64,000 bases of DNA from assembly GCA_016839165.1 (NCBI GenBank), contig CP069300.1, positions 372,001-436,000 on the forward strand, in the 5' to 3' direction. Numbering within the stretch: position 1 is the first letter of the stretch; each line of letters begins with the position of its first letter. The translations under genes were made by a program, and so were the position numbers. This DNA is from Bradyrhizobium sp. PSBB068. Its GTDB lineage: Bacteria > Pseudomonadota > Alphaproteobacteria > Rhizobiales > Xanthobacteraceae. Positions 60,884 through 64,000 of this stretch are shown here, in pieces. Under the pieces are notes generated by a model. It saw only the letters and a list, made by a program, of their open reading frames with translations, made no database searches and was not told where the DNA came from.

Positions 60884-62404
60884 ATGACCAGCACGAGCGC
60901 CGAAGCCGCGCCCGGCCGAGCAGGCATGGTCGGGCGCGCGAGCGGGCGCTTGCATCCGTTGTTTGCATTGCTGCTCCTGGCGCTGGCGATCCGCGTTGCG
61001 GCCGCGGTCTGGCCCAACGTGATCTATCCCGACGAAGTGTTTCAGTATCTCGAGCCGGCGTGGCGGATGCTCGGCCACGACGGCGTTTTGACGTGGGAAT
61101 GGCGCGAGGGCATTCGCGGCTGGTTCCTGCCGACATTGCTGGCCGGGCCGGTTGCGCTGGGTGATGCGATCGCGCCTGGCGGCGCAGGCGCCTTCCTGCT
61201 GCCGCGTCTGATCGCCGCATCCGCGTCGCTGGCGATCGTGGCCAGCGCCTGGTGCCTCGGTGCGCGGGTCTCGCGAACCCATGCCGTCGTCGCAGCGTTT
61301 GCCGCCGCGACCTGGTTCGAATTGATCATGCTCGCGCCACACACATTGGGCGAGCCGTTGGCGACGGCGCTGATCGTGCCGGCGGCGCTGCTGATCACCG
61401 ATCATCCGTCACAGCGGCGGCTTGCGATCGGCGGTGCCTTGCTCGCATTCGCCTTCGTCTGCCGCTTCCAATATGCGCCGGCGATCGCCGTGCTGGCTTT
61501 CGGGGCGTGCTGGCCACGCTGGCGAAACCTCGTTCCGATGGTCGCCGGCGGGCTCGTTGCGCTGCTGCTTGCCGCCGCGATCGACCTTGCGCATGGCGCC
61601 GTGCCGTTCGCCTGGCTGATCGCGAACATCAAGGAGAACCTCGTCCACGATCGCGCCATCGAATTCGGCGTGTCGCCGCCCTCGGCCTATCTGATCGACT
61701 TCCTGACCGTTTGGTCGGTGGCGATCCTGCTCCCGCTCGCCGCGATCTGGCGCGGCTCGCGCCACGCACCGTTGCTGCTGGCAGTCGCGCTGGTCAACCT
61801 CGTCTTCCACAGCCTGATCGCGCACAAGGAATACCGCTTCGTGTTCCTGTCGCTGGTGCTGTTCACCATCGTCGCGGCGCTGGGATCGGCCGATTGGGTG
61901 CAATGGCTGCGCACGAAAGCCACGTGGCGCCGCTTGGCATTGCCGATCGTCCTCGGCGGCTGGGCGCTGCTGTCCGTCGCGCTGGCCGGTGCCAACGAAG
62001 GGATGCGCGAGTACTGGACGCGCGGCGTCGGCGCGGCGCGGCTCGCCGCCGAACTGCGCAGCGATCCGCAGATGTGCGGACTTGCGCTTTACAACGTTCG
62101 CTTCCAGCAGTTGCCGGGGCGGGAACGCTTGGTCGGCCCGGTGCCGCTCTATGCGCTGCAGCCCGCCGATCCCCTTGCCGAGATGATCCTGCCGCCGCTG
62201 CTGTTGCAGGCGACCCGGCCGGCCTTCAATCGCATCCTTGCGCGGCCCGAGGCGGCAAGCGACCTGCCGGTGGATTTTTCACGGCAAAGCTGCGCCCGCG
62301 TCGGCTTCAGCGATGCCTGCATCTATGCCCGCGGGGGGAGCTGCGACGCATCGGTCGCTGCGCCCTTTGTCATCAATGACGTGCTCGTGAGGATGGGCCA
62401 GTAG
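60884..62404 (+). CDS. GT22-like mannosyltransferase (membrane)
   Basis: A 506-residue polytopic membrane protein (ATG 60884; ATG 60854 adds ten residues). The lumenal-type motif PDEVFQYLEPAWRML and the HKEYRF motif (VNLVFHSLIAHKEYRFVFLS) are the hallmarks of the ALG/PIG-B GT22 family, which uses polyprenol-linked mannose. About ten transmembrane helices are predicted. The role is uncertain, perhaps mannosylation of a lipid or envelope glycan. The family is rare but known in bacteria. It stands alone, upstream of tRNA-Gly. Confidence 0.8.
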   Translation: MTSTSAEAAPGRAGMVGRASGRLHPLFALLLLALAIRVAAAVWPNVIYPDEVFQYLEPAWRMLGHDGVLTWEWREGIRGWFLPTLLAGPVALGDAIAPGGAGAFLLPRLIAASASLAIVASAWCLGARVSRTHAVVAAFAAATWFELIMLAPHTLGEPLATALIVPAALLITDHPSQRRLAIGGALLAFAFVCRFQYAPAIAVLAFGACWPRWRNLVPMVAGGLVALLLAAAIDLAHGAVPFAWLIANIKENLVHDRAIEFGVSPPSAYLIDFLTVWSVAILLPLAAIWRGSRHAPLLLAVALVNLVFHSLIAHKEYRFVFLSLVLFTIVAALGSADWVQWLRTKATWRRLALPIVLGGWALLSVALAGANEGMREYWTRGVGAARLAAELRSDPQMCGLALYNVRFQQLPGRERLVGPVPLYALQPADPLAEMILPPLLLQATRPAFNRILARPEAASDLPVDFSRQSCARVGFSDACIYARGGSCDASVAAPFVINDVLVRMGQ

Positions 62405-62513
62405 CAGGCGGCGCCGCGGCGATCGGCGTCAATGCGCGCTTGATCCGCCACCTCGGCCCGGGCTATGGTCCGGCTAGTCGCCCCCATGGGGTCGACCTCA
62501 AGCAATTGAGATC

Positions 62514-62587
62514 GCGGGCGTAGTTCAATGGTAGAACGGCAGCTTCCCAAGCTGCATACGAGGGTTCGATTCCCTTCGCCCGCTCCA
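62514..62587 (+). tRNA. tRNA-Gly (CCC anticodon)
   Basis: Acceptor arms GCGGGCG and CGCCCGC pair perfectly. D-loop region GTTCAATGGTAGAAC, anticodon stem GCAGC/GCTGC with loop TTCCCAA giving CCC, T-arm AGGGTTCGATTCCCTT. CCA is encoded after discriminator T. A usual tRNA with no intron. Confidence 0.97.
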
Positions 62588-62662
62588 GCCCTCAGGCGAA
62601 ATTGCACGAGACGGTTTTGTCGGCGAGGCGATATATTTCGCGGCCATAGCGGGAGATTTTAC

Positions 62663-62914
62663 GTGAGGTTGCCTGGAGCGCTGTTGCTCGCGCTGAGCGC
62701 GCTTTGCATGACGAAGCCGGCATCGGCACAAACCTATGATCCTCGCTATCCCGTCTGCATGCATGTGTACGGCGAGCTGATCGGCGAACGAATGGACTGC
62801 ATCTTCACGTCGCTGGAGCAGTGCCAGGCGGCAGCCGTAGGGAATCCGGCAACTTGCCTGATCAATCCGTTTTACGCGCCAAGGCCAACGCGTCCGGGCA
62901 GGCCTGAACGCTGA
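62663..62914 (+). CDS. DUF3551 family secreted protein
   Basis: An 83-residue exported protein (GTG 62663; GGGAG about nine bases upstream; the longer frame overlapping tRNA is wrong). Signal peptide MRLPGALLLALSALCMTKPA, cleaved near ASAQTYD. The mature part has the DUF3551 Cys pattern YPVCMHVYGELIGERMDC, LEQCQAAAVGNPATCLINPF (four or more cysteines). This family is abundant in Bradyrhizobium, of unknown role. Confidence 0.82.
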   Translation: MRLPGALLLALSALCMTKPASAQTYDPRYPVCMHVYGELIGERMDCIFTSLEQCQAAAVGNPATCLINPFYAPRPTRPGRPER

Positions 62915-63191
62915 CCTTTCCATTCATGCACGCGGGCTTGCCGATCTCCGCGCCGCAATCGCGATCCGGATTCCTGACCCGGCAGTTCCGCAAGACGCGC
63001 CACGCACGACGGTCCCGGGATATTGCGGCGATCTGTTCACGCAACGTGCGCGCCTAACGCATTGTACCCGACCTGTTCTTCTCACAACGCGCAGTTATGT
63101 TTCCGTAGTTCTCCGTCTTTGAGAACGGAGTTCCGCCGGAACTCGGGAGCGGCCGGCAAGTGCCCGCGGTTGCGTCGTTCTTTGGCGGCGA
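62915..63191. other. Intergenic, possible small minus-strand ORF
   Basis: A minus-strand frame (62862-63044) contains CRVRNPDRDCGAEIGKPACM, a short cysteine-rich stretch. It overlaps the end of the DUF3551 gene on the other strand and has no ribosome site. I do not call it a gene. Otherwise nothing is seen. Confidence 0.4.
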
Positions 63192-64000
63192 TCAGCGCCA
63201 GCCCATCGCCGGCGCGACGTGAGTCAGGATGCTCTCGATCACATGCGCGTTGTAGGCGACGCCGAGTTGATTGGGGACGGTCAGCAGCAACGTGTCGGCC
63301 TCTGCGATCGCCTCATCCGTCTTGAGCTGCTCGATCAGTTTGTCCGGCTCGGCGGCGTAGCCGCGGCCGAAGATCGCGCGCGTCCGCTCGTCGATGAAGC
63401 CGATCTGGTCTTCCTCCTGCCCGTTGCCGAAATAGGCGCGGTCGCGATCGTCGACCAGCGCGAAGATGCTGCGGCTCACCGAGACCCGCGGCTCGCTTGT
63501 GTGGCCGGCCTCTTTCCAGGCAGCACGGTACGCCCGGATCTGTGCAGCCTGCTGGATGTGGAAGGCCTCTCCGGTCTCGTCGCTCTTCAGCGTCGAGCTC
63601 TGCAGGTTCATGCGGAGCTTCGCGGCCCAGACCGCGGTCGCGTTCGAGCCGGCGCCCCACCAGATGCGTTCGCGCAGGCCTTGCGAGAGCGGTTCGAGCC
63701 GCAGCAGGCCGGGCGGATTGGGAAACATCGGCCGCGGATTCGGCTGCGCAAAGCCTTCACCGCGCAACAGGTCGAGGAAGATCTCGGCATGGCGCCGGCC
63801 CATGTCGGCGTCGGTCTGGCCCTCGCCCGGCTGGTAGCCGAAATAGCGCCAGCCATCGATCACCTGTTCGGGCGAGCCGCGGCTAATGCCGAGCTGCAGG
63901 CGCCCGCCCGCGATCAGGTCGGCCGCGCCGGCGTCCTCGATCATGTACATCGGATTTTCGTAGCGCATATCGATCACGGCGGTGCCGATCTCGATCCGGC
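63192..64000 (-). CDS. LLM class flavin-dependent oxidoreductase, partial at right edge
   Basis: The window shows the C-terminal 269 or so residues of a bacterial-luciferase-like monooxygenase whose N-terminus lies beyond the right edge. Visible are RIEIGTAVIDMRYENPMYMI at the edge, LQLGISRGSPEQVIDGWRYF, WWGAGSNATAVWAAKLRMNL and TLLLTVPNQLGVAYNAHVIE. The GAGSNATAV motif is the FMN-phosphate region. It uses reduced flavin and O2. The substrate is unknown. Confidence 0.87.
   Translation of the reverse strand, partial: RIEIGTAVIDMRYENPMYMIEDAGAADLIAGGRLQLGISRGSPEQVIDGWRYFGYQPGEGQTDADMGRRHAEIFLDLLRGEGFAQPNPRPMFPNPPGLLRLEPLSQGLRERIWWGAGSNATAVWAAKLRMNLQSSTLKSDETGEAFHIQQAAQIRAYRAAWKEAGHTSEPRVSVSRSIFALVDDRDRAYFGNGQEEDQIGFIDERTRAIFGRGYAAEPDKLIEQLKTDEAIAEADTLLLTVPNQLGVAYNAHVIESILTHVAPAMGWR

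Noticed and set aside
62528..62914. A 128-codon frame starting inside tRNA-Gly
   Set aside because: The true DUF3551 gene starts at GTG 62663 with a signal peptide and ribosome site. The longer frame would overlap the tRNA.
62862..63044. Cysteine-containing minus-strand frame after DUF3551
   Set aside because: It overlaps the DUF3551 3' end and has no ribosome site.

Overview
The window looks like chromosome of a Bradyrhizobium-type alphaproteobacterium (Bradyrhizobium/Rhodopseudomonas group). It is high in G+C and full of gene families typical of that group: PRC-barrel, DUF6894, DUF3551, a double-length dCTP deaminase, a SAM-II riboswitch on metZ, and many dispersed palindromic repeats at gene ends. 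No replication genes, CRISPR array, insertion sequence or phage gene was seen. Gene names that depend on Rhodopseudomonas palustris literature were assigned from memory of those clusters and their gene order, not from a search.

Positions 1-10200 hold ordinary housekeeping and small genes: the end of a cyclic-nucleotide-binding protein, a stand-alone DUF6537 protein, small Bradyrhizobium-type proteins, a Crp/Fnr regulator, a WYL regulator coupled to a cysteine-cluster protein, a GST, a PNPOx-like protein divergent from a LysR regulator, and a PaaI thioesterase.

Positions 10490-30089 form a hydroxycinnamate (p-coumarate/ferulate) catabolic block: pobA, a TarPQM-like TRAP transporter, a CoA ligase (couB-like), a crotonase (couA-like), a 3-hydroxyacyl-CoA dehydrogenase-like SDR, a 4-hydroxybenzoyl-CoA thioesterase, a CouP-like binding protein, and on the opposite strand the CouSTU-like ABC permease and ATPase genes with a divergent CouR-like MarR regulator. 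The enzyme set reads best as beta-oxidative side-chain shortening of p-coumarate to 4-hydroxybenzoate, which PobA then hydroxylates.

Positions 21100-25810 are a foreign-looking, visibly AT-richer three-gene operon set between the convergent ends of couP and the couSTU-like genes. It encodes a large protein with a C-terminal GHKL ATPase, a stand-alone receiver, and a receiver fused to a PNP-type nucleosidase. This is the architecture of the Detocs anti-phage defence system (DtcA, DtcB, DtcC) and is the most notable object in the window.

Positions 30200-50350 hold a second transport and beta-oxidation block. An IclR regulator sits beside livGFHM genes followed by five tandem paralogous substrate-binding proteins, four of them ending in an intrinsic terminator, and a glycerate kinase. 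Divergent from these is a pim-like operon (pimF, pimA, pimC, pimD-like and an SDR) for dicarboxylate or fatty-acid beta-oxidation. A perfect 9+9 palindrome in the divergent promoter region is the likely IclR operator.

Positions 50500-64000 hold metZ under a SAM-II riboswitch, a two-domain dcd, a LysR regulator divergent from an AhpD-like protein and a DUF1348 protein, a MATE exporter, SRPBCC and VOC proteins, an ogt-araC pair resembling a split Ada, a GT22-like mannosyltransferase, tRNA-Gly(CCC), a DUF3551 secreted protein, and the C-terminal part of an LLM flavin oxidoreductase cut by the right edge.
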